Shown here one piece after another: positions 1 to 7,513 of a DNA stretch of 64,000 nt. Numbering within the stretch: the first letter of the stretch is position 1; each line of letters starts with the position of its first letter. A program made the position numbers and the translations under genes. Source of the stretch: Kribbella steppae. GTDB lineage: Bacteria > Actinomycetota > Actinomycetes > Propionibacteriales > Kribbellaceae. The notes under the pieces are model-generated. The model was not told the origin of the DNA. It did not search any database and saw only the letters and a list, made by a program, of their open reading frames with translations. Location: NCBI RefSeq assembly GCF_004342025.1, contig NZ_SLWN01000009.1:124001-188000 (forward strand), read 5' to 3'.

Positions 1-524
1 TGGAAGCCGAGGTCCTGCTCGGCGGCCAGGAAGCGCCGGCCCGCCTGCGGACCGGACCTCACCTCGGCAGGGTTCGCTCCGATGAACTGCGGGGTGAACG
101 CGATCGCGCCGTCGACCAGCGTCACGTGCAGCGCCAGATGGTGACCGTTCAGGCGCCAGGCCCACGGCTCCGTGCCGGCCGGATCGCCGAGTACCCGGAG
201 GAAGTACCGCCCGCCGAGCACGGATCCTTCCCACTCCCCCGTCAGCGGCAGCTCGGGGATCCCGCGCAGGATGACCTCCGACTCCAGCACGTCCCAGGAG
301 TCGGCTGCGCCGCGCTCGCTGCAGCCGATCTCGATCAGCCGCTCGGCGAGCCGCTGCTGCGCCGGCGTCAGGTCAGCCAGCGGCAATCCGGGCCGGTCTC
401 CCGGCAGGTAGGTCCACTCCTGGTGATCGGGCGTGTCGAACGCCGCCTTGATCTTGTCCAGTTGGGCGGGCGTGAGACTCGCCAGCAGGTCGAGTACAGC
501 ATCCCGGGTCTGCTCTACAACCAT
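1..524 (-). CDS. DUF3500 family protein, C-terminus missing
   Basis: The visible 174 codons run from ATG at 524 and leave the window at base 1. The protein opens MVVEQTRDAVLDLLASLTPA and later shows the DUF3500 signature segments WAWRLNGHHLALH (about residues 117-129), FTPQFIGANPAEV and a GP..GRRFLAAEQDL block. A GGGAG Shine-Dalgarno lies 8 nt before the ATG. The first 10 nt overlap the end of the upstream phosphatase gene, so the two are probably translationally coupled. The biochemical role of DUF3500 proteins is not established to my knowledge. Only the C-terminal part is lost beyond the window. Confidence 0.85.
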   Translation of the reverse strand, partial: MVVEQTRDAVLDLLASLTPAQLDKIKAAFDTPDHQEWTYLPGDRPGLPLADLTPAQQRLAERLIEIGCSERGAADSWDVLESEVILRGIPELPLTGEWEGSVLGGRYFLRVLGDPAGTEPWAWRLNGHHLALHVTLVDGAIAFTPQFIGANPAEVRSGPQAGRRFLAAEQDLGF

Positions 525-1195
525 GCCGATCGCTCCCGTTCCGTCGGTTCGTAAGGTGTCCACTGCTCGAACGGCCGATCCAGCTTGTACTGGAAATCCG
601 GCTGCCGCAGCAGGACGCGTGTTTCGGCGTTGTCCGGGTTCTGCAGCGACTCGAAGAACCGGACCGACCAGTGGAACCAGCGCATGCAGAACAGGCGCAT
701 GGTCAGCCCGTGCGACACCAGCAGCACGTTACGCGGCGCGTCGGGTGTCTCGAAGTCGCGGTGCATCGTCTCCAGGAAGGTGGAGACCCGGTCGTACACG
801 TCGGAGCCGGACTCGCCGTGCGTGAACCGGTAGAAGAAGTGCCCGAACGAGTCACGCAACTGCTGCTGCCGCTCGATGTCCGCGGTGTCCTGGAAGTTGG
901 CCCAGTCCTGTTCCCGCAGCCGCGGCTCTTCGCGGGCGTCGCCGATCAGGTCGTCGAGACCGAGTGACTCGAGGGTCTGGCAGGCTCGCAAGTACGGCGA
1001 CACGTAGACCCGGACCGGCTCGTTCCCGAACAGTTCCCGCAGTTCCTTACCGGCCTCGGCCGCCTGCTCGTGGCCGTACTGGGTGAGCGGGATGGCGTGG
1101 TCGGGGACGCGCTCGAAGATGGTCTTGTCCAGGTTCGCCTCGGACTCGGCGTGCCGGATCAGCGCGATCCGCAGCGGTCGCAGGCTCAGACCCAT
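515..1195 (-). CDS. Histidine phosphatase family protein (phosphoglycerate mutase-like)
   Basis: A 226-residue protein of the histidine phosphatase superfamily. The catalytic motif is IRHAESEAN near residue 12 (the usual RHG is RHA). The second histidine is in LLVSHGLTMRLF near residue 170, and the arginine of YVSPYLRACQT fits the phosphate pocket. ATG at 1195 follows GGAAGGGG, a good ribosome site, and starts just 2 nt past the cobD stop. Longer upstream open frame is overlap with cobD and is not expected to be translated. Substrate cannot be read from sequence. Being coupled to cobD could hint at a cobalamin-pathway phosphatase such as CobC, but many actinobacterial paralogues are generic, so I do not assign it. 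Confidence 0.88.
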   Translation of the reverse strand: MGLSLRPLRIALIRHAESEANLDKTIFERVPDHAIPLTQYGHEQAAEAGKELRELFGNEPVRVYVSPYLRACQTLESLGLDDLIGDAREEPRLREQDWANFQDTADIERQQQLRDSFGHFFYRFTHGESGSDVYDRVSTFLETMHRDFETPDAPRNVLLVSHGLTMRLFCMRWFHWSVRFFESLQNPDNAETRVLLRQPDFQYKLDRPFEQWTPYEPTERERSAWL

Positions 1196-1197
1196 CG

Positions 1198-2133
1198 TCA
1201 CCCCTTCCGTTGCCCACTCCATCGCGCTGTAAGTGCCAGGATCGCCGCGGCGCCGGTCGCGGCGACACCGACGCGCCGTGCGAGGGCAGCGGTACGGCGG
1301 ACGTCCGCGACCGTCGGCGGGGGTCCACCGCCCAGCGTGCCACGGTCCTCCTGATAGTCGCCGTAGCTGTTTCGCCCACCGAGCTGCAGCTCGAGCGCAC
1401 CGGCGAACGCGGCCTCGACCGGACCCGCGTTCGGACTGGGGTGCTTGGACGCATCCCGCTGCCACACCCCAACCGCCTGTCGCGGCCGTCCCGCCGCGAG
1501 TCCGGTCAGCAGAGCGCAGGCCCGAGCAGGCAGCAGATTGAGTACGTCGTCCAGCCGGGCAGCGGCCCATCCGAAGTTGAGGTACTTCGCTGACTTGTAG
1601 CCGACCATCGCGTCCAGGGTGTTCGCGGCGCGGTAGCCGAGCAGCCCGGGTATGCCGAGCACGCCGCCCCAGAGCAGCGGTGCCACACAGGCGTCGGAGG
1701 TGTTCTCGGCCAACGACTCCACCGTCGCACGGGCCAGTTCGTCAGCTTCGAGGTTGGTCGCGTCCCGCGCGCACAGGTGGCTCAGGCGGTCGCGGGCAGC
1801 CGGGATGTCCTTCTCCTCGAGCAGACCGGCCATCACCTCGGCCTCGCGATCCAGGCTGCGGGCGCCGAGCACGGTCCAGGTCGCGGCGGCGGTGACCAGA
1901 GTGTGGAGGATCGGGCGGTTCCTGGTCAGCCGTTCCGCGATCACTCCGGCGGCGGTCGCCGTACCGACGAGCACGCTCGCGTACGCCGTACCGGCCGCGC
2001 GCGAGTCGTCGTACCAGCGAGCCTCCAGGCGGGACGCGACCTGGCCGAAGCCGGCCACCGGGTGGTACCGGCGGGGATCGCCGAGGACGCGGTCGGCGGC
2101 GAACCCGAGGATCAGACCCAACGCTCTGGACAC
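1198..2133 (-). CDS. cobD: Adenosylcobinamide-phosphate synthase CobD (CbiB type)
   Basis: A 311-residue integral membrane protein of the CobD/CbiB family, which joins adenosylcobyric acid to an aminopropanol (phosphate) arm to make adenosylcobinamide (phosphate). Family segments visible are ADRVLGDPRRYHPVAGFGQ near the N-terminus, LARATVESLAENTSDACVAPLLWG mid-protein (NTSD is the hallmark), the AANTLDAMVGYK block and SPNAGPVEAAFAGAL. GTG at 2133 is chosen because the conserved N-terminus starts there; the frame is open further upstream but non-conserved. A CAGACT hexamer 7 nt upstream could be a -10 of a leaderless transcript. No other cobalamin genes and no cobalamin riboswitch are seen nearby. 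Confidence 0.9.
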   Translation of the reverse strand: MSRALGLILGFAADRVLGDPRRYHPVAGFGQVASRLEARWYDDSRAAGTAYASVLVGTATAAGVIAERLTRNRPILHTLVTAAATWTVLGARSLDREAEVMAGLLEEKDIPAARDRLSHLCARDATNLEADELARATVESLAENTSDACVAPLLWGGVLGIPGLLGYRAANTLDAMVGYKSAKYLNFGWAAARLDDVLNLLPARACALLTGLAAGRPRQAVGVWQRDASKHPSPNAGPVEAAFAGALELQLGGRNSYGDYQEDRGTLGGGPPPTVADVRRTAALARRVGVAATGAAAILALTARWSGQRKG

Positions 2134-2175
2134 CCTCGGCAGTCTGCCAGGCGGCGATATGGAAGGGTGAGCTGC

Positions 2176-2979
2176 ATGGGAATCGCGGGGTTGCTCCGGG
2201 AGGTCGACGGGAGCGGCGAGTTCGGGGTGTGGCTGGGCCGGCTGGACGGCGGACCGGTGTTCGAGCATCAGTCAGAGCGGACGCATTACTCCGCCAGCAC
2301 GATGAAACTGCCGGTGGCGATGGCGATGATGCGCAAGGTCGAGGCGGGTGAGCTGGCGCTTGACCAACCGGTGACCGTGCACAACGACTTCGAGTCCGCG
2401 GCCGGTGGGCGGTTCGGTGTGAATCCGGACGAGGACGAGGCGCCGGCGACCTGGGCGAAGCTGGGCACGCAGGTACCGCTGGGCTGGCTGGCGACCGAGA
2501 TGATCACGCTGTCCAGCAACCTGGCGACGAACCTGGTGCTGGAGCAGGTCGGTGTCGCTGCAGCCCATGCCGAGCTCGGGCCTGGCCCCAGCGCGGTCCG
2601 GCGTGGGATCGACGATATCGCGGCGCGGCGGGCGGGGATCAGCAACGAGATGAGCCCGGCCGGGCTGGCCGGCGTACTGGTTGCGGTGGGCAATCAGGAA
2701 GGTGCTTCGGGCGACTACCTGCGCGACCTGCTGGCCGGCAACCAGTGGAACGGCGAGATCCCGGCGCTGCTGCCGACCGGCACCCGGGTCGAGCACAAGA
2801 ACGGCTGGGACACCCGGATCCGGCACGACGGCGGTATCGTCCGCCCGCCGGACGCGGACCCCTTCGTGCTCGTGGTCTGTACGACGTCCGACCTGGCCGA
2901 CGCGGACGCGCAGAAGCTGATCTCCTCGATCGCCCTGGAAGCCTGGAACCACCGACACGATCTGGGGGCGGTTCGATGA
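2176..2979 (+). CDS. Serine hydrolase, class A beta-lactamase-like
   Basis: A 267-residue protein of the beta-lactamase/transpeptidase fold with the three active-site boxes: SxxK as STMK (41-44), SxN as SSN (113-115) and KxG as KNG (208-210). No signal peptide is visible, so it is probably cytoplasmic, unlike secreted resistance beta-lactamases. ATG at 2176 has GGAAGG 9 nt upstream; an in-frame GTG at 2167 touches that site and is less likely. Its stop overlaps the start of the dipeptide epimerase (ATGA), and an NlpC/P60 endopeptidase follows, so a role in hydrolysing murein-derived peptides is inferred. A resistance role is not supported by context. Confidence 0.85.
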   Translation: MGIAGLLREVDGSGEFGVWLGRLDGGPVFEHQSERTHYSASTMKLPVAMAMMRKVEAGELALDQPVTVHNDFESAAGGRFGVNPDEDEAPATWAKLGTQVPLGWLATEMITLSSNLATNLVLEQVGVAAAHAELGPGPSAVRRGIDDIAARRAGISNEMSPAGLAGVLVAVGNQEGASGDYLRDLLAGNQWNGEIPALLPTGTRVEHKNGWDTRIRHDGGIVRPPDADPFVLVVCTTSDLADADAQKLISSIALEAWNHRHDLGAVR

Positions 2980-4037
2980 AGATCTCCACGCACCTGGTGT
3001 CGGCACCGCTGCACACGCCGTTCGTGACGGCCCTCCGTACGGCGACGCACGCCGATTCGCTCCTGGTCGAGATCAGCGACGGGGAGCTGAGCGGCTGGGG
3101 TGAGGCACCGCAGGTCTGGAAGGTCACCGGGGAATCGCTCGCCGGAGCACAGGCCTGTGTCGCGGGACCGATCGCCGCCGCGCTGGACGGGATCGGGCCA
3201 GATGACCTGACCGAGGCTCTGCGACGGGTGCAGAACGCTGCCGTCGGCAACTTCGGCGCGAAGGGCGCGGTCGACGTCGCGCTGCACGATCTCGCCGCCC
3301 GGCGACGGGGGCAGACGCTGCACGGATTCCTCGGTTCGACCGTCGACACGGTGCCGACCGATGTGACGCTGTCCGCCGGTGACGCCGACGCGTTGGCCGC
3401 CGCCGCACGTGATCGGGTCGCCGACGGGTTCGACGTACTGAAGGTGAAGGTCGGTACTGGTGACGCGGCCGCCGACGTCGCGCGGGTCCGGCGGATCCGC
3501 GAGGCGGTTGGGCCCGGGCCGCGCCTGCGCCTCGACGCGAACCAGGGCTGGACGCGCCGTGGCGCGGTCAACGCGATCCGTGCGCTGGAGGACTGCGACC
3601 TCGAACTGGTCGAGCAGCCCGTGCCCGCGGACGATCTCGAAGGGATGGCGTGGGTGACCGATCGGGTCAGTACGCCGATCCTCGCCGACGAGTCCGTGTA
3701 CGGCGTACGGGATCTGGTGGCGGTGATCCGGCACGGTGCCGCGGACATGGTGAACGTGAAGCTCGCCAAGTGCGGCGGGCTCGGACCGGCCCGGACGCTG
3801 CTGGAGCTGGCCCGGGAGCACGGGATCCGGTCGATCGTCGGCTCGATGATGGAGGGCCCGGTCGGTGTCGGCGCGGCCGCCGCGCTGGTGTCGGCGTACC
3901 CGACGTCGGCGGTCAACGATCTCGATGCGGCCTGGTGGCTGAAGGAGTCGCCGGTCGTCGGCGGGATCCGGTACGACGGCGCGCTGATCCACCTGCCTGC
4001 GGCTCCTGGCCTCGGCGTGACAGGCTTGACCGTATGA
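2976..4037 (+). CDS. Dipeptide epimerase (L-Ala-D/L-Glu epimerase type, enolase superfamily)
   Basis: A 353-residue enolase-superfamily enzyme. Catalytic lysine pair KVK at 156-158, metal ligands D187 (LRLDANQGW), E213 (ELVEQP) and D238 (ILADES), and the second lysine K262 in VKLAKCGG give the muconate-lactonizing/dipeptide-epimerase subgroup. Family members interconvert L-Ala-D-Glu and L-Ala-L-Glu during murein peptide breakdown. It starts at ATG 2976 inside the stop of the serine hydrolase and its own stop overlaps the start of the NlpC/P60 gene, so the three are one translational unit. That context, like the Bacillus ykf operon, favours the L-Ala-D/L-Glu substrate. A related substrate or o-succinylbenzoate synthase activity is less likely. 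Confidence 0.88.
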   Translation: MKISTHLVSAPLHTPFVTALRTATHADSLLVEISDGELSGWGEAPQVWKVTGESLAGAQACVAGPIAAALDGIGPDDLTEALRRVQNAAVGNFGAKGAVDVALHDLAARRRGQTLHGFLGSTVDTVPTDVTLSAGDADALAAAARDRVADGFDVLKVKVGTGDAAADVARVRRIREAVGPGPRLRLDANQGWTRRGAVNAIRALEDCDLELVEQPVPADDLEGMAWVTDRVSTPILADESVYGVRDLVAVIRHGAADMVNVKLAKCGGLGPARTLLELAREHGIRSIVGSMMEGPVGVGAAAALVSAYPTSAVNDLDAAWWLKESPVVGGIRYDGALIHLPAAPGLGVTGLTV

Positions 4038-4894
4038 AATTAGTCGCCGCCAAAGTCCCGGTCAGCACTGTGTGGACCTCGCCGGACGCGCCCCGGGACA
4101 TCGACGCGCCTGCAACCGCCGCCCAGCCCGACGTGGCCGCGTGGGCCAAGTCGATGGACACCGAGACCCGCCTCGGCCTGCACGGCCGGACCCTGACCCA
4201 ACTGCTGTTCGCCGAGCCCGTGCTGGTGCGGTCGGAGCGCGCCGGATGGTCGGAGATCGTCGCGCCGTGGCAGCCGTCGTCGCAGGATGAGCTCGGGTAC
4301 CCGGGCTGGGTGCCATCGAGCCACCTGGGTGAGCTGCCTGGCGCCGCGTCCGATCCGGTCGCTGTCGCCGTACCCACTGCGCAGTTGTTCGCCGAGCCGG
4401 GCGCTGGGCCGGTCGCCGAGTTGTCGTTCGCCACGGTGCTCGCGTCGATGGAGCATGCGGACGGGTACACGCGGGTGGCCACGCCGGATGGTGGGTCGGG
4501 CTGGCTGGCTGACGACGTACTGCGGACCGGGCCGGGCACAGCGGAGGACCGGCTGCGGTTGGGGTCGCAGTTCCTCGGGCTCGAGTACCTCTGGGGTGGC
4601 ACCGCGGCGTACGGTCTCGACTGCTCGGGGCTCGTGCACGCCGTGAGCCGAGTGCTCGGCGTGCGTACGCCGCGCGACGCGCACGACCAGGCCGCCACTC
4701 TCGAGAACATCGCGATCGACGAAGCGCAGCCTGGTGACTTGTACTTCTTCGCCCGGCCCGGCGAGACGGTCCATCACGTCGGCTTCGTCTCCGCCGAAGG
4801 CATGCTGCACGCCTCCGAAACCGGCAAGCGACTGGAGAACGAGCCGGTCTCCGACGAGCGCCGCGCCACCCTGGTCAGCGCCGCGCGCCTGTAA
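4034..4894 (+). CDS. NlpC/P60 family endopeptidase with two SH3-like domains (YkfC-like)
   Basis: A 286-residue protein with two bacterial SH3-like segments (about 40-100 and 108-165) followed by an NlpC/P60 papain-like domain (about 170-286). Catalytic C197 is in GLDCSGLVHA, H248 in HHVGF and a further H259 in MLHASE. No signal peptide is seen, which fits intracellular YkfC-type enzymes that cut gamma-D-Glu-diamino acid bonds in murein peptides with a free N-terminal L-Ala. ATG 4034 overlaps the epimerase stop. As last gene of the trio it is followed by a strong terminator hairpin at 4911. Confidence 0.9.
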   Translation: MKLVAAKVPVSTVWTSPDAPRDIDAPATAAQPDVAAWAKSMDTETRLGLHGRTLTQLLFAEPVLVRSERAGWSEIVAPWQPSSQDELGYPGWVPSSHLGELPGAASDPVAVAVPTAQLFAEPGAGPVAELSFATVLASMEHADGYTRVATPDGGSGWLADDVLRTGPGTAEDRLRLGSQFLGLEYLWGGTAAYGLDCSGLVHAVSRVLGVRTPRDAHDQAATLENIAIDEAQPGDLYFFARPGETVHHVGFVSAEGMLHASETGKRLENEPVSDERRATLVSAARL

Positions 4895-4910
4895 AACCCA
4901 CAGCACGCAA

Positions 4911-4941
4911 GTCGCCCCGGACCACACAGGTCCGGGGCGAC
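4911..4941. terminator. Bidirectional intrinsic terminator
   Basis: A perfect 13-bp stem GTCGCCCCGGACC / GGTCCGGGGCGAC with a 5-nt loop, followed by TTTCGTT on the plus strand. It lies between the convergent NlpC/P60 gene and terC and can serve both. Confidence 0.9.
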
Positions 4942-4960
4942 TTTCGTTCAGCTGGAGGGG

Positions 4961-6148
4961 TCAGCTTTTCCTGGCGTCCGTCTCTTCCGGCGCGCGCAAC
5001 GCGTCGAGCTCGGCCCTGGTCTTGTCGTCGACGGCGTCCTGCTGACCGTTCGGGGTGTCGGTCCTGCCGTTCGGGGTGTCGGTCTTGCCGTTGAGGCTGT
5101 CGGTCGTGCCGTTCGGGCGGTCGACGACCGGGGTCGCCTCGTCCAGCTCGCCGCCGCCGGCCGCGTGCTGCAGCTCCTCCGCGCGGTGACCCGACACGCG
5201 CAGGCTGGCGATGGTGGTGATGCCGAGCGTGACGATGATGAAGCCCAGCGAGAACCAGATCGGGATCTCCGGGGCCCACTCGATGTGCTGGCCGCCGTTG
5301 ATGAACGGTAGTTCGTTCTCGTGCATCGCGTGCAGCACCAGCTTCACGCCGATGAAGGCGAGCACGACGGACAAGCCGAGCGACAGGAACACCAGCCGCT
5401 TCAGCAGGTCGCCGAGCAGGAAGTACAGCTGGCGCAGACCCATCAGGGCGAACACGTTCGCGGTGAAGACCAGGAACGGCTCCTGGGTCAGGCCGTAGAT
5501 CGCCGGGATCGAGTCGAGGGCGAACAGCAGGTCGGTGGTGCCGAGCGCGACGATCACGATCGCCATCGGGGTGACGAGCCGCTTGCCGTTCTTGACGATG
5601 GTCAGCTTGACGCCGTTGTACTCGTCGCTGGCGTTCAGCCGCTTCTTGGCGAAGCGGATGACCGCGTTCTCCTTGAAGTCCTCGTCGTCGTTCTCACCCT
5701 GCCTGGCCAGGTGGACCGCGGTGTAGAGCAGGAAGGCACCGAACAGGTAGAAGACCCAGGAGAACTGGTTGATCGCGGCCGCGCCGACGGCGATGAAGAC
5801 GCCACGGAAGACCAGCGCCAGGATGATGCCGACCAGCAACGCGGTCTGCTGATACTTCCTGGGGACCCCGAACCTGGACATGATGATCAAGAAGATGAAC
5901 AGGTTGTCGACGCTCAGGCTGTACTCGGTCAGCCAGCCGGCGAAGAACTCCCCTGCGTAGTTGCCGCCGGAGAACACCCAGACCCCGAGGCCGAAGAGCA
6001 CCGCCAGACCGACGTAGAACGCGATCGCGAGCGCGGATTCCCGGGTGGTCGGTTCGTGCGGGCGCCGTCCGATGATGAAGACATCGAACGCGAGCAGCGC
6101 GAGCAGCACGCCGACAGTGATGTACCAAACGTAGTCAGCAACGTGCAC
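4961..6148 (-). CDS. terC: TerC family integral membrane protein, probable Mn2+ exporter
   Basis: A 395-residue protein with about nine membrane segments. The family acidic motifs are EYSLSVDNLFIF (about residues 76-87) and LLFALDSIPAIYG (about 208-220). TerC/Alx proteins are linked to metal (Mn2+) efflux and to loading of exported metalloproteins. The GTG at 6148 has GGAGG about 7 nt upstream. A manganese-riboswitch-like leader precedes it, which supports Mn2+ control. The last 60 residues are hydrophilic and contain an NGxTD repeat encoded by a 21-bp DNA repeat, which is not part of the TerC domain. Older annotation as tellurium resistance is not supported by context. Confidence 0.93.
   Translation of the reverse strand: MHVADYVWYITVGVLLALLAFDVFIIGRRPHEPTTRESALAIAFYVGLAVLFGLGVWVFSGGNYAGEFFAGWLTEYSLSVDNLFIFLIIMSRFGVPRKYQQTALLVGIILALVFRGVFIAVGAAAINQFSWVFYLFGAFLLYTAVHLARQGENDDEDFKENAVIRFAKKRLNASDEYNGVKLTIVKNGKRLVTPMAIVIVALGTTDLLFALDSIPAIYGLTQEPFLVFTANVFALMGLRQLYFLLGDLLKRLVFLSLGLSVVLAFIGVKLVLHAMHENELPFINGGQHIEWAPEIPIWFSLGFIIVTLGITTIASLRVSGHRAEELQHAAGGGELDEATPVVDRPNGTTDSLNGKTDTPNGRTDTPNGQQDAVDDKTRAELDALRAPEETDARKS
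5046..5117 (-). repeat. 21-bp tandem repeat in the 3' end of terC
   Basis: Three and a half units of 21 bp (5046-5066, 5067-5087, 5088-5108, 5109-5117) beginning CCGTTCGGGG on the plus strand. They encode repeated (K/R)TDTPNG-type heptapeptides in the cytosolic or extracellular tail. Units one and two differ at one base, so copy number is probably variable between strains. Confidence 0.85.
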
Positions 6149-6181
6149 AGGAAACCTCCGGAGCGCAGACGGAACAGGACT

Positions 6182-6294
6182 CCGAAGGTCTCTTCCGCCT
6201 GACTCGTAGGCCGAGCCTGGCCGGCGGCACCGGGCGAGGAAAACGAACCTCTGACCGTGATGACGATACCGCCGCGAAAGGAATACTCCCCTTC
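6182..6294 (-). promoter_or_regulatory. Manganese riboswitch, yybP-ykoY class, upstream of terC
   Basis: Reading the minus strand, GAAGGGGAGTATTCC (6294 downward) supplies the conserved 5' arm. After a variable central hairpin that contains TCGTCATCACGG, the 3' element GGAAGAGACCTTCGG (6196-6182) supplies the AGACC core and closes P1 (GAAGG with CCTTC). The order, spacing and downstream terC gene match the yybP-ykoY family, which binds Mn2+ and turns on exporters. The aptamer ends 33 nt before the GTG start. The segment between it and the GGAGG ribosome site could be the expression platform; I cannot fold it reliably here. Confidence 0.82.
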
Positions 6295-6303
6295 TCCGCC
6301 CCT

Positions 6304-6333
6304 ATTCTGACCGGTCGGTGTCCAAGTCTCCAA
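6304..6333 (-). promoter_or_regulatory. Candidate terC promoter
   Basis: On the minus strand a -35 TTGGAG (6333-6328) and -10 CAGAAT (6309-6304) are 18 bp apart. The predicted transcript would start near 6296, right at the first base of the riboswitch aptamer, which supports the assignment. Between this promoter and the stop of the next gene at 6500 I see nothing else. Confidence 0.45.
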
Positions 6334-6499
6334 ATCCGGAGCGCCGAATCCACTTGTCGGAATGATCACGGCTCGCAACGGGAATATCCCCGTTCCGTCA
6401 CCGGTTGTGCACGAAAACCAGCCTGATCACAGCGGGTCAGACTGTCTACGGCGTACTGTATACGCTGCGTCTGGGTGTCGTGCTCACGCACCGTAGTGC

Positions 6500-6844
6500 T
6501 CACGGTCGCTTGGATTTCGGCAGTTTCGCGACGATCGTCTCGTAGGACGAGTCGATCAGTTCCAGGATCTCGTCGTCGGGGACGGCGCCGCCGAGGCGGA
6601 CGGTGTTCCAGCCCGAGCGACCGATGTACGCCATCTTGCCGACGTCGTCCGGGTAGGTGTCGACCAGTTCGTCGGCCTCCTCGCGGTTGCTGCCGCACTT
6701 GAGCCCGACCCCGTCGCCGCCGAGGAACGCGAAGATCTTCTCTCCCACCTTGGCGACCACATCTCCCTCCCACGGCTCGTCCTGCCAGGCACCAGGCTTG
6801 GCCAGGCAGTGCTCCAGAACGTCGGCACCGGTCAGTCTCGTCAT
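6500..6844 (-). CDS. MmcQ/YjbR family protein
   Basis: A 114-residue protein with the YjbR/MmcQ (CyaY-like fold) pattern: an N-terminal helix ending in CLAKPGAWQDEPWEGDVVAK, then VGEKIFAFLG, LKCG, AYIGRSGWNTVRLGG and DDEILELIDSSYETIVAKLPK. Family proteins are small, monomeric and sometimes called DNA-binding, with no established enzymatic role. ATG at 6844 is preceded by GGGGAGTGAG, which also contains the stop of an upstream remnant, so it was probably the second gene of an operon whose first gene is now broken. Confidence 0.85.
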   Translation of the reverse strand: MTRLTGADVLEHCLAKPGAWQDEPWEGDVVAKVGEKIFAFLGGDGVGLKCGSNREEADELVDTYPDDVGKMAYIGRSGWNTVRLGGAVPDDEILELIDSSYETIVAKLPKSKRP

Positions 6845-6845
6845 C

Positions 6846-6957
6846 TCACTCCCCTGTCAGCCCGAACTGCGGCCATTCGCGCGGCTCGTGCAGGACCTCG
6901 GCCTCCAACTCTCGGGCAATGGCATCGATCGTGTCCACGGTCGCCCGGTCCGGAGCA
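6846..6957 (-). pseudogene. Possible VOC-superfamily gene remnant
   Basis: A short minus-strand reading frame ends APDRATVDTIDAIARELEAE / VLHEPREWPQ before its stop at 6846. That segment resembles the internal helix-strand-loop region of glyoxalase/VOC proteins (typically ..VDA...ELGAEVLHPPRE..). The beginning of such a gene and its usual final strand are absent. The frame stays open to 7067 only because it runs antisense to the nitrilase remnant. It lies directly upstream of, and formerly in operon with, the MmcQ gene. Assignment is by eye and uncertain. Confidence 0.35.
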
Positions 6958-7506
6958 CTGCATCGCAAGCTGATGCCGACCGCGGCCGAGCGGTTCCTCT
7001 GGGGACAGGGCGACGGGTCGACGATGCCGGCGGTGCCTACCGAGATCGGCGTACTCGGAGCGGCCATCTGCTGGGAGAACTACATGCCGCTGTTCCGGCA
7101 GTCGATGTACTCGAAGGGCGTGGAGATCTGGTGCGCCCCGACGGTGGACGACCGGGATCAGTGGCAGGCCACCATGCGGCATGTCGCGCTCGAAGGCCGG
7201 TGCTTCGTCATCAGCGCGAACCAGTACCTCACCCGGGGCGACCTGCCGGACGACGTGCATCCGGTCCAGGGCGAGGCGCCGGAGACCGTGCTCATCGACG
7301 GTGGCAGCACGGTGATCTCCCCGCTCGGCGAGATCCTGGCCGGCCCCTTACGCGGCGGCGAGGGCGTGCTGGTCGCCGAGCTCGATCTCGGCGACCTGGA
7401 CCGGTCGAAGTTCGACTTCGATGCGAACGGCCACTACGCCCGGCCGGACGTGTTCAGCCTCAACGTCGACGAGTCACCGAAGCACACCGTCGTACGTCAG
7501 GCCTGA
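6919..7506 (+). pseudogene. Nitrilase (carbon-nitrogen hydrolase), N-terminal third deleted
   Basis: The frame from about residue 12 on is clear nitrilase: HRKLMPTAAERFLWGQGDGS has the catalytic lysine (K17) and GAAICWENYMP the nucleophilic cysteine (C51). It continues through GVEIWCAPTVDDRDQWQATM, HVALEGRCFVISANQY and a C-terminal GHYARPDVFSLNVDE. Intact nitrilases carry some 120-150 more residues in front, including the catalytic glutamate, and these are missing; upstream sequence switches to unrelated code near 6950. No ribosome site is visible before ATG 6919. I read it as a 5'-truncated, inactive gene. Its 3' end runs into a hairpin (7507-7527) shared with the uvrB stop. Confidence 0.8.
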
Positions 7507-7513
7507 CCGGCGC

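Noticed and set aside
2134..2175. Cobalamin riboswitch before cobD
   Set aside because: The divergent gap is only 42 bp and has no B12-box-like sequence.
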